From positions 279,881 through 343,880 of the forward strand of contig NZ_PQGA01000005.1 of the NCBI RefSeq assembly GCF_002917095.1: a DNA stretch of 64,000 nt. Reading direction: 5' to 3'. Position numbers and translations under genes: made by a program. The DNA comes from Paraburkholderia eburnea. GTDB taxonomy: Bacteria > Pseudomonadota > Gammaproteobacteria > Burkholderiales > Burkholderiaceae. Below the pieces are notes generated by a model. It had not been told where the DNA came from. It did no database searches and worked only from the letters and a program-made list of their open reading frames with translations. This document shows, one piece after another, positions 17,441 to 26,788 of this stretch (positions within the stretch are counted from its first letter, which is position 1; the number at the start of each line of letters is the position of its first letter).

Positions 17441-18634
17441 CTACATCAGCCCTGCGGCAACAAGGCGCTTACTGACGGCAATCACGAGATACACAAGCAA
17501 GGCAATAGCGCCCGTCGTCGACAACAAGGCATCGAAGACATATTTCGGCGCCAGATAATTCGCGCCACAGGCCAAAAACGCCACAAGGCTTGACGCCATC
17601 ACCGCGCGCGCCGGCACGCCATTAGCGGTCGTTCGCGTGATGAAGCGCAGAGCCTGATTTCGCCTGCCGAGCGAATACATCATCCGCGACGCCGTGCAGA
17701 GCGCGGAATTCAGACAGTTACCGATCACGACGAGAATCAGGCCATCGGTAATCAGTTGTGCATAGGGAATGTGAAAACTGTGCAGTACGACTTGGTACGC
17801 ACCAAGGCGGCTCAAGTCGGGATCGTTCCACAGTACCGTGCAAATGATGAACAGCACCGAACCAATATAGAAAAGCGCAATACGCCACCCCACCAACGTA
17901 ATCGCGCGCCCGACTTCTCTTGCGGGATTTTCCGATTCGGTGGCGGCAATCGTGACCACCTCGGTGCCGAGAAACGCAAACATCGTCGCCAGCAACGCGC
18001 CGACGATCGGCGCCAGGTGGACAGACGGCGGCAAGCCCGAAATCGCGGCAATGCCACAGCCAATGAAAAGCAGAATGCCGCTCACCTTGATAATCGCGAA
18101 CCAGAACTCCAGTTCGCCGTAATTCTTCGCACTCGCGAGATTGGCGACGGTGAAACCGGCTGTCACCAGCACGGAAAGCTGCCAGACCGGCACATCAGGC
18201 GCCCAGCCGTTCAGGATGTTGGCGGCGGCCGTCGCTTCCAGCGGCACCACCAGCACCCAGAACCCCCAGTACATCCAGCCGATCGCGAAGTCGGCCCATG
18301 AACCGATCGCCTTGTCTGTGTAAGCGGACAACGATCCGGAATCGGGCATCGTGCAGGCCATCTCGCCGAGCATGCGCATCACTGTGACGACCAGCAGGCT
18401 GCCGAACACATAGGCGAGCAAGGCAGCGGGTCCCGCTTCGGCAATCACATGTCCCGAACCGACGAAGAGGCCCACGCCGACGCTTCCGCCGATCGACAGC
18501 ATCACGACATGCCGTTGCTTGAGTCCATCGGCGAGCCGGTGCGAAGCCGGGCTCGTGTCTGCGCGCGGGTCGAGATCTTCGTAACCGGCGGCCACTCCAT
18601 CGATCAAGCCAGGTTGCCTATCAATCTGCCGCAT
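17441..18634 (-). CDS. Amino acid permease (APC family), C-terminally truncated
   Basis: A permease of the GabP/LysP/AroP group: SIGGSVGVGLFVGSG in TM1, then MLGEMACTMPDSGSLSAYTDKAIG and FAFLGTEVVTIAATESENPAREV, all conserved APC blocks. The start at 18634 is preceded by GGAGGAAG. The protein has 397 residues and ends just after TM10 (LLVYLVIAVSKRL), where family members continue with a basic loop, TM11 and TM12 (about 60 more residues). The bases after the stop belong to the convergent upstream gene, so no remnant of the missing part is present. Transport may be lost or altered. A 36-residue N-terminal hydrophilic part is normal. Confidence 0.8.
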   Translation of the reverse strand: MRQIDRQPGLIDGVAAGYEDLDPRADTSPASHRLADGLKQRHVVMLSIGGSVGVGLFVGSGHVIAEAGPAALLAYVFGSLLVVTVMRMLGEMACTMPDSGSLSAYTDKAIGSWADFAIGWMYWGFWVLVVPLEATAAANILNGWAPDVPVWQLSVLVTAGFTVANLASAKNYGELEFWFAIIKVSGILLFIGCGIAAISGLPPSVHLAPIVGALLATMFAFLGTEVVTIAATESENPAREVGRAITLVGWRIALFYIGSVLFIICTVLWNDPDLSRLGAYQVVLHSFHIPYAQLITDGLILVVIGNCLNSALCTASRMMYSLGRRNQALRFITRTTANGVPARAVMASSLVAFLACGANYLAPKYVFDALLSTTGAIALLVYLVIAVSKRLVAAGLM

Positions 18635-18869
18635 AGGTCTTCCTCCGTGTGTTTCGGGGACATCGTCAGGCATGTGGCCCTGATCGCTTTCATCATCCGG
18701 AGCCAAAAACGGTCGATATAGAACCTTTTCGACTGTCCCTATAACGATTGCGACAGCGACGCACCTGACGCCCCGCCTCCACGCGGAAACGCCGCACCGA
18801 TACGCAATTTCAGCGAGTAAACCCTTATTTTTACTCCGTCTGCTTCAAATCTATACTTCGTCTACAATT

Positions 18870-18877
18870 TGTATACA
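18870..18877. promoter_or_regulatory. Candidate GntR (FCD-type) operator
   Basis: The palindrome TGTATACA lies in an A/T-rich stretch upstream of the first gene of the oxidase/lyase/aldehyde dehydrogenase cluster, whose last gene is a GntR-FCD regulator. FCD regulators often bind sites built on TTGTATACAA. A weaker match (TAGTACACAA near 25315) lies upstream of the regulator gene itself. The assignment is an inference from motif and context. Confidence 0.35.
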
Positions 18878-19023
18878 TTGATGTTGGACGTGAGAATACT
18901 CCGACATCAACCGACGGTCTGGAAGACGCCGTCGCGCTGTATGGGCCCGAGGGACGGCGCATGAAGCTGGTGCGCAATCGCCCGAAGGTGCGGTGGGTTT
19001 CAAAAGCGATATTGGAATTGGAA

Positions 19024-20343
19024 ATGCAAACGGTTACCTCGCTCCCCGCGGACGACAAGATGTGTGGCTGGTATCACACGAGTCGCGCGCGCACGCCCAA
19101 AGCCGGCCATACGGGCGAAACAACGGCCCGCTGGGCCGTGATCGGCGCCGGTTTCACTGGTCTGGCCGCTGCCCGGCAGCTCGCACTGAACTTCCCCGAC
19201 GACGAAGTCGTGCTGATCGAAGCGCAGGAGGTCGGCTTCGGCACTTCCGGGCGCAATGCCGGCTTTGCGATCGATCTGCCGCACGACATCGGCGCGGACG
19301 ATTACATCGGCGACATCGACACGGCCAGGACCACGCTCAAGCTCAATCTGCTCGGCCAGACGATCCTGCGCGAGCTGGTCGGCGAGCACGGCATCGATTG
19401 CCATATGACGGCGTCCGGTAAATATCAGGCGGCCGTGGAGGAGCGCGGCGTGGCCGTGCTCGACGCCTATCGCCGTGGCCTCGACAAGCTGGGGCAACCG
19501 TACGAAGTGATCGATGGCGCGGCGCTGCCGGCGCACATCGGCACCTCGTTCTATCGCAAGGCGCTGTTCACGCCCGGCACGGTGCTGGTACAGCCCTCGG
19601 GCCTCGTCAAAGGACTGGCCGACTGCCTGCCGCCCAACGTCACGCTCCACGAACACACGCCGATCACCGATGTGGAATACGGCGAGAAAATCGTGCTGGC
19701 GCATCGCAACGGCCGCATCACGGCCGACAAGCTGGTGCTCGCCAACAACGCGTTCGGGATGCGCTTCGGCTTTCTGGAGCGCACGATGTTGCCCGTGTTT
19801 CTCTATGCGAGCCTGACGCGCCCGCTGACCGCCGCCGAGCAGGTGAAACTGGGCGGCAAGCCGTTCTGGGGCGTGATTCCCGCCGACCCGTTCGGCAGCA
19901 CGCTGCGCCGCACGCACGACAACCGCATCCTGGTGCGCAACAGCTTCTCGTTCAATCCGGACGGCCGCCCGAAAGAGCAAAACCTCTCGCGCTTCGCGCA
20001 GCGCCATCGCCTGTCGTTCGAACGGCGCTTCCCGATGCTGCCGCAAGTCGATTTCGAATACACCTGGAGCGGCTCGCTCGCGCTCTCGCAGAACCACAAG
20101 GGTTTTTTCGGGCAACTGGCGCCGAACGTTTATGGCGCGCTGTGCTGCAACGGCCTTGGCATCACGCGCGGCACGGTGACGGGCACGCTGCTCGCCGACT
20201 GGCTCGCGGGCAAGTCCAATGAACTGACTAATTTCCTGCTCGAAACCTCGGGGCCGAACAAAGCGCCGCCCGAACCGTTCCTCTCGCTCGGCGTCAACGC
20301 GACGCTCTGGTGGGGCCAACGCAAGGCGGGGCTGGAAAGCTGA
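19024..20343 (+). CDS. FAD-dependent amine/amino acid oxidase (DAO family, PuuB-like)
   Basis: A 439-residue flavoprotein of the glycine/D-amino acid oxidase fold. The FAD motif is GAGFTGLAAARQLA near residue 40, followed by an acidic residue ending strand 2 (LIEAQEVGFGTSGRNAGF). The C-terminal YTWSGSLALSQNHKGFFGQLAPNVYGALCCNGLGITRGT is the conserved second FAD and substrate block. It most resembles gamma-glutamylputrescine oxidase (PuuB) and hydroxyproline-type dehydrogenases, which oxidise a C-N bond. The ATG at 19024 is preferred; one at 18961 would add 21 residues. It begins a rightward cluster with an MFS transporter, DapA-family lyase and aldehyde dehydrogenase. Substrate unknown. Confidence 0.8.
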   Translation: MQTVTSLPADDKMCGWYHTSRARTPKAGHTGETTARWAVIGAGFTGLAAARQLALNFPDDEVVLIEAQEVGFGTSGRNAGFAIDLPHDIGADDYIGDIDTARTTLKLNLLGQTILRELVGEHGIDCHMTASGKYQAAVEERGVAVLDAYRRGLDKLGQPYEVIDGAALPAHIGTSFYRKALFTPGTVLVQPSGLVKGLADCLPPNVTLHEHTPITDVEYGEKIVLAHRNGRITADKLVLANNAFGMRFGFLERTMLPVFLYASLTRPLTAAEQVKLGGKPFWGVIPADPFGSTLRRTHDNRILVRNSFSFNPDGRPKEQNLSRFAQRHRLSFERRFPMLPQVDFEYTWSGSLALSQNHKGFFGQLAPNVYGALCCNGLGITRGTVTGTLLADWLAGKSNELTNFLLETSGPNKAPPEPFLSLGVNATLWWGQRKAGLES

Positions 20344-20486
20344 TTCGCAAATCGACTGCGATGGACCGCGATAAATCGGCATGGACCTGCATATAGACCG
20401 ATCGCACCTTAAACGAAGCACTGGACGAAGATAACGTGGTTCGCACCACGAAACATAGTGTCCGATTTCATGGAAGGAGACTGGCA

Positions 20487-21818
20487 ATGTCGAACAATCA
20501 CATATCCATCGAGGACGTCCCGCTCAATGGATTCCATCAGTTGCTGACCATCCGTTCGAGCGGTGGCTGGCTCATGGACGGCTATGTCCTGAGCATCATC
20601 GGCGTGGCGATGGTGCAGTTTTCCGCAGCGCTGGGTCTAACGAGCTTCTGGGAAGGCATGGTGGCCGCCTCCGCGCTCATCGGCATCTTTGTCGGCGGCT
20701 TTGCGGGCGGCTGGTTGTCCGACCGGCTCGGTCGTCAAAAGCCCTATTTTTTTGGCCCCGTCATCTTCCTCGTTTGCTCGCTCGCGCAATTCTGGGTGCA
20801 CTCCGGCGAGACGCTTTTCGTGTTGCGCTTTTTGATCGGCATTGGCGTTGGCATCGAATATCCCGTGGCCGGTTCGCTGCTGGTCGAATTCATGCCGCGC
20901 AAGTACCGTGGCCCGCGTCTCGCGATGCTGACGATCATCTGGTTCCTCGGCGCGGCGCTTGCCTATATCGTCGGCAATCTGATTCTCAGCAGCGGCGCAC
21001 CCGATGCGTGGCGCTGGGTGCTGGCGAGCCCGGCTGCGATCGGACTCGTGCTGTTCGTCGTGCGCATCGGCACACCCGAATCGCCGCGCTGGCTGCTCAG
21101 CAAAGGCCGCCGCGCCGAAGCCGAAGCGGTCATCAAGAAGGTCTACGGTCCGTCGTTCTCACTAAAGAATCTGCCCGAAGAAACGGCCGAAAAGAAGACC
21201 TCGCTGTGGGCCTTGCTGCACTCCGGTTATGGCAAGCGCATGTTGTTCGTCACGGTCTTCTGGAGCTGCTCGGTGATCCCTGTGTTCGCCGTCTATTCGT
21301 TCGCGCCGCGCGTGCTCGAAGCGCTCAACCTGACCGGCAAATGGGAATCGCTCGGCTCGGTCGCCATCACGCTGCTGTTCGTGGTCGGCTGCATCATCGC
21401 CACGCGCATCATCAACGTGATTGGCCGCCGCGCAATGGTGATTCACAGCTTCCTGTGGTCGGCGCTCGCACTGCTCGCGCTCGGCGCCTGCTCGAATGGC
21501 TCGGCGATTCTGATTCTCGTGCTGTTCGGCGCGTACGCGGTGCTGATCGGTGGCGCTCAGGTGCTGCAACTCGTCTATCCGAACGAAATTTTCCCGACCG
21601 ATATTCGCGCCTTCGCAGTCGGCATGGGCGCTTCGCTTTCGCGCATTGGCGCGGCGATCGGGACCTGGCTCGTGCCCATCGCGCTCAATAGCGTCGGCAT
21701 CGGCAACACCATGTATGCAGCGGCGGCGGTGTCGTTTGTCGGTCTCGCCGCATCGCTCGCGCTTGCGCCGGAAACGCGTTCGCTCAGCCTGCAGGAAGCC
21801 GCTTCGTTGAATCACTGA
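20487..21818 (+). CDS. MFS transporter (sugar-porter/aromatic-acid-like group)
   Basis: A 443-residue, 12-TM transporter with the loop motif GGWLSDRLGRQKPYF after TM2, the R-F-L-I-G-I-G-V-G-I-E-Y-P-V-A-G block of TM4, and PESPRWLLSKGR in the central loop, typical of the metabolite:H+ symporter and sugar porter groups. AAGGAGA eight bases before the ATG at 20487 fixes the start. It stands between the oxidase and the DapA-family gene (31 bases upstream of the latter) and probably imports the substrate of the cluster. Confidence 0.85.
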   Translation: MSNNHISIEDVPLNGFHQLLTIRSSGGWLMDGYVLSIIGVAMVQFSAALGLTSFWEGMVAASALIGIFVGGFAGGWLSDRLGRQKPYFFGPVIFLVCSLAQFWVHSGETLFVLRFLIGIGVGIEYPVAGSLLVEFMPRKYRGPRLAMLTIIWFLGAALAYIVGNLILSSGAPDAWRWVLASPAAIGLVLFVVRIGTPESPRWLLSKGRRAEAEAVIKKVYGPSFSLKNLPEETAEKKTSLWALLHSGYGKRMLFVTVFWSCSVIPVFAVYSFAPRVLEALNLTGKWESLGSVAITLLFVVGCIIATRIINVIGRRAMVIHSFLWSALALLALGACSNGSAILILVLFGAYAVLIGGAQVLQLVYPNEIFPTDIRAFAVGMGASLSRIGAAIGTWLVPIALNSVGIGNTMYAAAAVSFVGLAASLALAPETRSLSLQEAASLNH

Positions 21819-21849
21819 CTCCTCGTTCTTATTTTCACGGAAAGACATC

Positions 21850-22758
21850 ATGAACTTTGAAGGCATCTACACGCCGGCCATCACGCCCCTCGACACCACC
21901 GGACAGATCGACAAAAAGGCCTTTGCCGACGTGCTCGAATCGCTGATCGCGGCGGGCGTGCACGGCATCATCATCGGCGGTTCGACGGGCGAGTATTACG
22001 CGCAAACCGCGCAGGAACGCTTCGATCTGGGCAGCCTCGCGAAAGAAGTGATCGGCTCGCGCACCGCTCTGATCATCGGCACGGGCGCCGTGCGCACGGA
22101 AGATTCGGTCGAATATGCGAAGGCCGCGAAGGCAATCAAGGCGGACGCGATTCTGGTCGGCTCGCCGCCGTACGCCCTGCCGACCGAGCAGGAAAATGCC
22201 GAACACGCGCTCGCCATCGATCGTGCGGCGGATCTGCCGATCATGCTGTACAACTACCCCGGCCGCATGAGCGTCTCGATGGGCCGCGAATTTTTCCGTA
22301 CCGTGTGTGCCGCGTCGAAGAACTTCGTCGCGATCAAGGAAAGCTCGGGACAGACGGGCCAACTGCATATGCTGGCGCGCGAATTCCCGAATCTGGCCGT
22401 GTCGTGCGGCTGGGACGATCAGGCGCTGGAATTCTTCGCCTGGGGCGCGCGTAGCTGGGTCTGCGCCGGTTCCAACTTCCTGCCGGCCGAGCACATCGCG
22501 CTGTACCGGGCCTGCGCCGTCGAAAAGGATTTCGACAAGGGCCGCCGCATCATGTCCGCGATGCTGCCGCTGATGGACTTCCTCGAAGAAGGCAAGTTCG
22601 TGCAGTCGATCAAGCACGGCTGCGAAATCGTCGGCCTGCGCAGCGGCGGCGTGCGCGCACCGCTCAAGGGTCTCAACGACGACGAGAAGCAGCGCCTGCA
22701 AACCATCGTCACTGAACTCAAGCGCGAAGTCACCTCTGTTGTCGGAGGCCAGGACTGA
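21850..22758 (+). CDS. DapA/NAL-family lyase or hydro-lyase
   Basis: A 302-residue TIM-barrel protein of the dihydrodipicolinate synthase/N-acetylneuraminate lyase family. The family blocks are GGSTGEYYA (ketoacid-binding), YNYPGR (catalytic Tyr and carboxylate-binding Arg) and IKESSG, whose Lys forms the Schiff base. Lysine biosynthesis is unlikely, because the gene lies between a transporter and an aldehyde dehydrogenase in a catabolic set. Relatives in such positions are deaminases of pyrroline-4-hydroxy-2-carboxylate or dehydratases of keto-deoxy sugar acids. Its TGA shares one base with the ATG of the next gene (TGATG, 22756-22760), so the two are translationally coupled. Confidence 0.85.
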   Translation: MNFEGIYTPAITPLDTTGQIDKKAFADVLESLIAAGVHGIIIGGSTGEYYAQTAQERFDLGSLAKEVIGSRTALIIGTGAVRTEDSVEYAKAAKAIKADAILVGSPPYALPTEQENAEHALAIDRAADLPIMLYNYPGRMSVSMGREFFRTVCAASKNFVAIKESSGQTGQLHMLAREFPNLAVSCGWDDQALEFFAWGARSWVCAGSNFLPAEHIALYRACAVEKDFDKGRRIMSAMLPLMDFLEEGKFVQSIKHGCEIVGLRSGGVRAPLKGLNDDEKQRLQTIVTELKREVTSVVGGQD

Positions 22759-24251
22759 TGGCCGATCTGCTCTGCGCTCAGGAATACGCGGCGCTGGCCG
22801 CTCAGTTGACCTTGCCGACCCAGGCCTTCATCGACGGCGCCTTCGCGCCGTCGATTTCGGGCGAAACGTTCACGACGACGAATCCGGCCACGAACGCGGT
22901 GCTCGCGGAAATCGCCGCGTGCAACGCCGCCGATGTCGATCGTGCGGTCGCCAGCGCCCGCGCGGCCTATCAGGATGGCCGCTGGCGTAACCTGCCGCCC
23001 GCGCGCCGCAAGTCGATCCTGCTGAAATTCGCCGATCTGCTCGAAGCGCACGCGCACGAACTCGCGACGATGGAGAGTCTGGACAGCGGCAAGCCGATCC
23101 GCGAATGCCAGAACACCGACGTGCCCGAAACAATCCATACGATTCGTTGGCATGCCGAACTGATCGACAAGATCTACGATTCCACTGCGCCGGTCGGTTC
23201 GAATGCCCTTTCGCTGGTCGTGCGCGAACCGATCGGCGTCGTCGGTCTCGTGCTGCCGTGGAATTTTCCGCTGCTGATGCTGGCGTGGAAGATCGGTCCG
23301 TCGCTCGCGGCGGGCTGCTCCGTCGTCGTGAAGCCCGCAAAGGAAACCACGCTCACGGCGCTGCGCGTGGCTCAACTCGCGCACGAAGCCGGCGTGCCCG
23401 CGGGCGTATTCAACGTGCTGCCCGGCGGCGGCAAGGAAGTCGGCGAGCCTTTGGGCCTGCACATGGACGTCGATATGGTGAGCTTCACCGGCTCCACCGC
23501 GACGGGCCGGCGCTTTCTGCACTATGCGGCCGAATCCAATCTCAAGCGTATTGTGCTAGAGTGCGGCGGCAAAAATCCGGCCGTGGTCCTGAAAGACGCG
23601 GACGATCTCGACGCCGTCGCGCAACACGTCGTCAATGGCGCGTTCTGGAACATGGGCGAAAACTGCTCGGCATCCTCGCGCCTGATCGTGCATGCCGACG
23701 TCAAGGACGCCTTGCTCGAACGCATCGGCGTGCAGATGCGCGAATGGAAGATGGGCGATCCGCTCGATCCGGAACACCGTATCGGCGCGATGGTCAGCCA
23801 GGCGCACTTCGAGAAAGTCCGCTCGTATCTGGAGCAGGCGCAAACGGAGCGACTACGCGTGGCGTTCGGCGGCGACACGGAGCACGGCATTTTTGTGGAG
23901 CCAACCGTGCTCGATGGCGTCGACGCAACAAGCCGCCTGTTCCAGGAAGAGATCTTCGGCCCGGTCCTTGCGGTGACCACGTTCAAGGACATCGACGAAG
24001 CGATCGAACTCGCCAACGACTCGGTGTATGGTCTGGCCGCTTCGGTCTATACCAGCAGCCTGAACAAGGCGATCCGCCTGTCGCGCGAAATCCGCGCGGG
24101 CGTCGTCACCGTCAACTGCTTCGGCGAAGGCGATATCACGACGCCGTTTGGTGGCTACAAGGAATCGGGCTTCGGCGGCCGGGACAAATCGGTGTGGGCG
24201 CACGACCAGTACACCGAGATCAAGACGATCTGGATCGACGTGCCCGCATGA
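22758..24251 (+). CDS. NAD(P)-dependent aldehyde dehydrogenase (PuuC/AldH-like)
   Basis: A 497-residue aldehyde dehydrogenase with PWNFPLLMLAWKIGPSLAAG (cofactor site), FTGSTATGR, LECGGKNP (general base Glu) and the catalytic Cys in MGENCSASSR, then EEIFGPVLAV near the C-terminus. It resembles gamma-glutamyl-gamma-aminobutyraldehyde dehydrogenase (PuuC) and related semialdehyde dehydrogenases. With the upstream PuuB-like oxidase and the DapA-family enzyme it would finish oxidation of an aldehyde released from an amine or amino acid. It overlaps the lyase gene by one base and is followed 58 bases later by an exporter gene. Confidence 0.88.
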   Translation: MADLLCAQEYAALAAQLTLPTQAFIDGAFAPSISGETFTTTNPATNAVLAEIAACNAADVDRAVASARAAYQDGRWRNLPPARRKSILLKFADLLEAHAHELATMESLDSGKPIRECQNTDVPETIHTIRWHAELIDKIYDSTAPVGSNALSLVVREPIGVVGLVLPWNFPLLMLAWKIGPSLAAGCSVVVKPAKETTLTALRVAQLAHEAGVPAGVFNVLPGGGKEVGEPLGLHMDVDMVSFTGSTATGRRFLHYAAESNLKRIVLECGGKNPAVVLKDADDLDAVAQHVVNGAFWNMGENCSASSRLIVHADVKDALLERIGVQMREWKMGDPLDPEHRIGAMVSQAHFEKVRSYLEQAQTERLRVAFGGDTEHGIFVEPTVLDGVDATSRLFQEEIFGPVLAVTTFKDIDEAIELANDSVYGLAASVYTSSLNKAIRLSREIRAGVVTVNCFGEGDITTPFGGYKESGFGGRDKSVWAHDQYTEIKTIWIDVPA

Positions 24252-24309
24252 GCGCGTAGAACACGGCGGGCGCACTGGCAAAATTGAATCATCAAAGCAG
24301 GTTCGAGGT

Positions 24310-25245
24310 ATGAAAAGCAAGGATACGGCCACGCTGATAGGGCTCGTTGCGATCATGTTGTGGGCGTCGATCGTCGCACTGATTCGCGGTGTCAGCGAAA
24401 GCCTGGGCGCGACCGGCGGTGCTGCCATGATGTACACGGTCGCCTCCGTCTTTCTCGCGTTGACCGTCGGCTTCCCCAATCTCAGGCAATTTCCGCGCAA
24501 TTATCTGATTTGGGGCAGCGCGCTATTTGTCGCCTACGAACTGTGTCTTTCGCTGTCGATCGGCTATGCCAATAGCGGCAGGCAGGCGATCGAAGTCGGC
24601 ATGGTCAATTATCTGTGGCCGACTTTCACGCTGGTGTCGGCCATCGTGTTCAACAAGCAGAAAGCCAACCTGCTTGTCGTGCCCGGCTTCGTGCTGTCCA
24701 TGATGGGAATCGGCTGGGTGCTCGGCGGCGATCAAGGCATCGATCTCGCGGGCATGCTGGCGAACGTCAAGGATAACCCGCTGAGTTACGGACTGGCATT
24801 CAGCGGCGCATTGATCTGGGCGGCGTATTGCACGGTGACGGCGCGCATCGCGAACGGCAAGAACGGCGTCACGCCGTTCTTCGTGCTTGTGTCGGCCGTA
24901 CTCTGGATCAAATACGCGATCGAGGGTGGCGGCGCGATGAGCTTCGACATGCACGCGATGGTTTATCTGTTTCTGGCCGCGGCGGCGATGGGTTTCGGCT
25001 ACGCGGCCTGGAACATCGGGATTCTGCATGGCAACGCCACGGTTCTGGCCGGCGCCTCGTATTTCATTCCGGTGATTTCCGCGGCGCTCGCCGCAACGCT
25101 CTTGCACGCGCCCCTATCCGACGCGTTCTGGCACGGCGCCATGATGGTCTGCACGGGGTCGATCCTGTGCTGGCTCGCCACCCGCCCTCGCCGCATCAAA
25201 GCGCCCGTGAACGCGCCGTCGAAGCGAATTGGGGAGCGAGTCTGA
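24310..25245 (+). CDS. yddG: Aromatic amino acid exporter YddG-like (DMT superfamily)
   Basis: A 311-residue, ten-TM drug/metabolite transporter. The sequence follows Escherichia coli YddG closely in known blocks: TLIGLVAIMLWASIV at the start, IEVGMVNYLWPTFT in TM4, GALIWAAYCTVTARIANGKN, GYAAWNIGILHGNATVLAGA and the end MMVCTGSILCWLATRP. YddG exports aromatic amino acids and some other amphiphiles. Here it follows two catabolic enzymes and precedes a GntR regulator, so it may export or exchange a pathway intermediate; that is inference. Confidence 0.85.
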   Translation: MKSKDTATLIGLVAIMLWASIVALIRGVSESLGATGGAAMMYTVASVFLALTVGFPNLRQFPRNYLIWGSALFVAYELCLSLSIGYANSGRQAIEVGMVNYLWPTFTLVSAIVFNKQKANLLVVPGFVLSMMGIGWVLGGDQGIDLAGMLANVKDNPLSYGLAFSGALIWAAYCTVTARIANGKNGVTPFFVLVSAVLWIKYAIEGGGAMSFDMHAMVYLFLAAAAMGFGYAAWNIGILHGNATVLAGASYFIPVISAALAATLLHAPLSDAFWHGAMMVCTGSILCWLATRPRRIKAPVNAPSKRIGERV

Positions 25246-25344
25246 CCACCCTGGCAGGGCGCGGGGAAGCGCCCGCCCGCTGTGTCGTGTGGTGGTTTTT
25301 CATTCGGCGATTTATAGTACACAAAAGGTAGACAGAGAATCCCG

Positions 25345-26070
25345 ATGAAAACTAGCCCCGACGAATCCCCCATCGATAGCAACGTCCCCACCGACCGCAA
25401 GGCCGTACTGGCCGAAACCCTGCGCCGCCGCATCGTGAGCATGGAATTGAAGCCGGGAGCCGTGGTGGACGAACTGGCCCTGTGCGATGAATTCGGCCTG
25501 TCGCGCCCTCCCGTTCGCGAACTGATGCGCCAGATGGCCGCCGAAGGCTATATCGAACTGGAAGCCAATCGCGCCGCGCGGGTTTCATCGATGAACTATC
25601 ACTCGCTGCGCAGCTTCTTCCTGGCCGCGCCGCTCATTTACGTCGCGACGACTCAACTCGCGGCAGCAAACGCCACCGCCGCCGACGTCGCGAAGCTGCG
25701 GAAAATCCAGAAGTGCTTCCGCGAGGCAATCGACGCTCATGACGTGGAAAATCGGGTTCTCTATAACGACCAGTTCCACCTCGAAATCGGCAATATGGCG
25801 CAGAACGATTATCTGATGCCCAGTCTGCGCCGCCTGCTGATCGATCACGCGCGGCTTGGCAAGACTTTCTATCGCTACCCTGCCACTGAAAACATGCAGC
25901 ACGAAATGCATCAGGCAGCGCATCAGCATGATGAAATCATCGACGCTATCGAGCGCCGCGACACGGAACGCGCGGGCGAACTGGTGAGAGCGCATTGGGA
26001 GCTTTCGCGCCGTCACATGACGGACTATGCGATCCCGGAAGGGCTGGAAGTGCCGCTGAGTTTTGCCTGA
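25345..26070 (+). CDS. GntR-family transcriptional regulator (FadR/FCD type)
   Basis: A 241-residue regulator. The N-terminal winged helix has LAETLRRRIVSMELKPGAVVDE and EFGLSRPPVRELMRQMAAEGYIE, the GntR signature. The C-terminal domain is helical, of the FCD type, with His residues in FHLEIG and HQHDEIIDAI in the positions that usually bind a metal ion near the effector site. It is the last gene of the oxidase/lyase/aldehyde dehydrogenase cluster and is its probable repressor, acting on the promoter near 18.8 kb. Confidence 0.87.
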   Translation: MKTSPDESPIDSNVPTDRKAVLAETLRRRIVSMELKPGAVVDELALCDEFGLSRPPVRELMRQMAAEGYIELEANRAARVSSMNYHSLRSFFLAAPLIYVATTQLAAANATAADVAKLRKIQKCFREAIDAHDVENRVLYNDQFHLEIGNMAQNDYLMPSLRRLLIDHARLGKTFYRYPATENMQHEMHQAAHQHDEIIDAIERRDTERAGELVRAHWELSRRHMTDYAIPEGLEVPLSFA

Positions 26071-26315
26071 TCCGTTGATTCAGCCGGCCGGCGCTTGAAC
26101 GCGCCGGTTATTTTCCAGATCTCTTTCGACCCATATTTGCCTGAATCCGCCATCTGGAATCGGGTGAACATCGGGGAACCGCATGGCCTGTTACGTTGTC
26201 TTCCCTACAATAGCTGGATGCGCCGGCATATAAGCCGTTGTCCATTGTGTTATCCTGGTAGGGTATGATGTACACCAGCCTGCACGCGAACTCGTGCCAG
26301 GCGGAGACAACCAGA

Positions 26316-26657
26316 ATGGATGAACGAAAGCGCGACAGTATCGTGGCCTACCTGCAGCGCAGGATGGCCGAATTCAATATCACGCCCGAGGCGATCGCCG
26401 CATCGATCGCGGAAGATCAACGCCGCATACTTGCGGTGAAGTATCGCGATGCCTTTGGCAATGGATGGGACGGAGAAGGCGCAGCCCCGCAGTGGGTGGT
26501 CCAGGCGACCAGCGCAGGACAGTCCCTTGAACACTTCTCGGTTCGCAAGGCCCAGGAGAAACAATCAAACAAAACCGCCGGTGTAAACTGGCGCGATGAC
26601 CCATTTGCGGGCACCAGGCTCGCCACAGTTAAAGCCGAACCGCTTCAAGCTCCCTGA
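26316..26657 (+). CDS. H-NS-like nucleoid-associated small protein
   Basis: A 113-residue protein. Residues 1-50 form a helical, charged N-terminus (MDERKRDSIVAYLQRRMAEF and following) of the dimerisation kind. Next comes KYRDAFGNGWDGEGAAPQWV, which is the H-NS DNA-binding motif pattern (YRD....W.G.G..P.W). The core contact motif is GEGAAP instead of the usual GRGR/GQGR-P, so minor-groove binding may be weaker. The ATG at 26316 has GGAGA upstream; an ATG at 26265 would add 17 residues. It lies beside the tRNA-Sec locus and an integrase remnant and may be part of an old island. Confidence 0.6.
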   Translation: MDERKRDSIVAYLQRRMAEFNITPEAIAASIAEDQRRILAVKYRDAFGNGWDGEGAAPQWVVQATSAGQSLEHFSVRKAQEKQSNKTAGVNWRDDPFAGTRLATVKAEPLQAP

Positions 26658-26788
26658 GCCCGCTCCCCCAGCACTATTGGCGCCTGCATTGATTCCAGCC
26701 TTTTCTGCATCGTATTTGCTTGCGCGGGTTTGCGTGCTAAATATGCCACGCTATACAAGCGTATGATTCCGCCTGAGGAATTCCGTCA

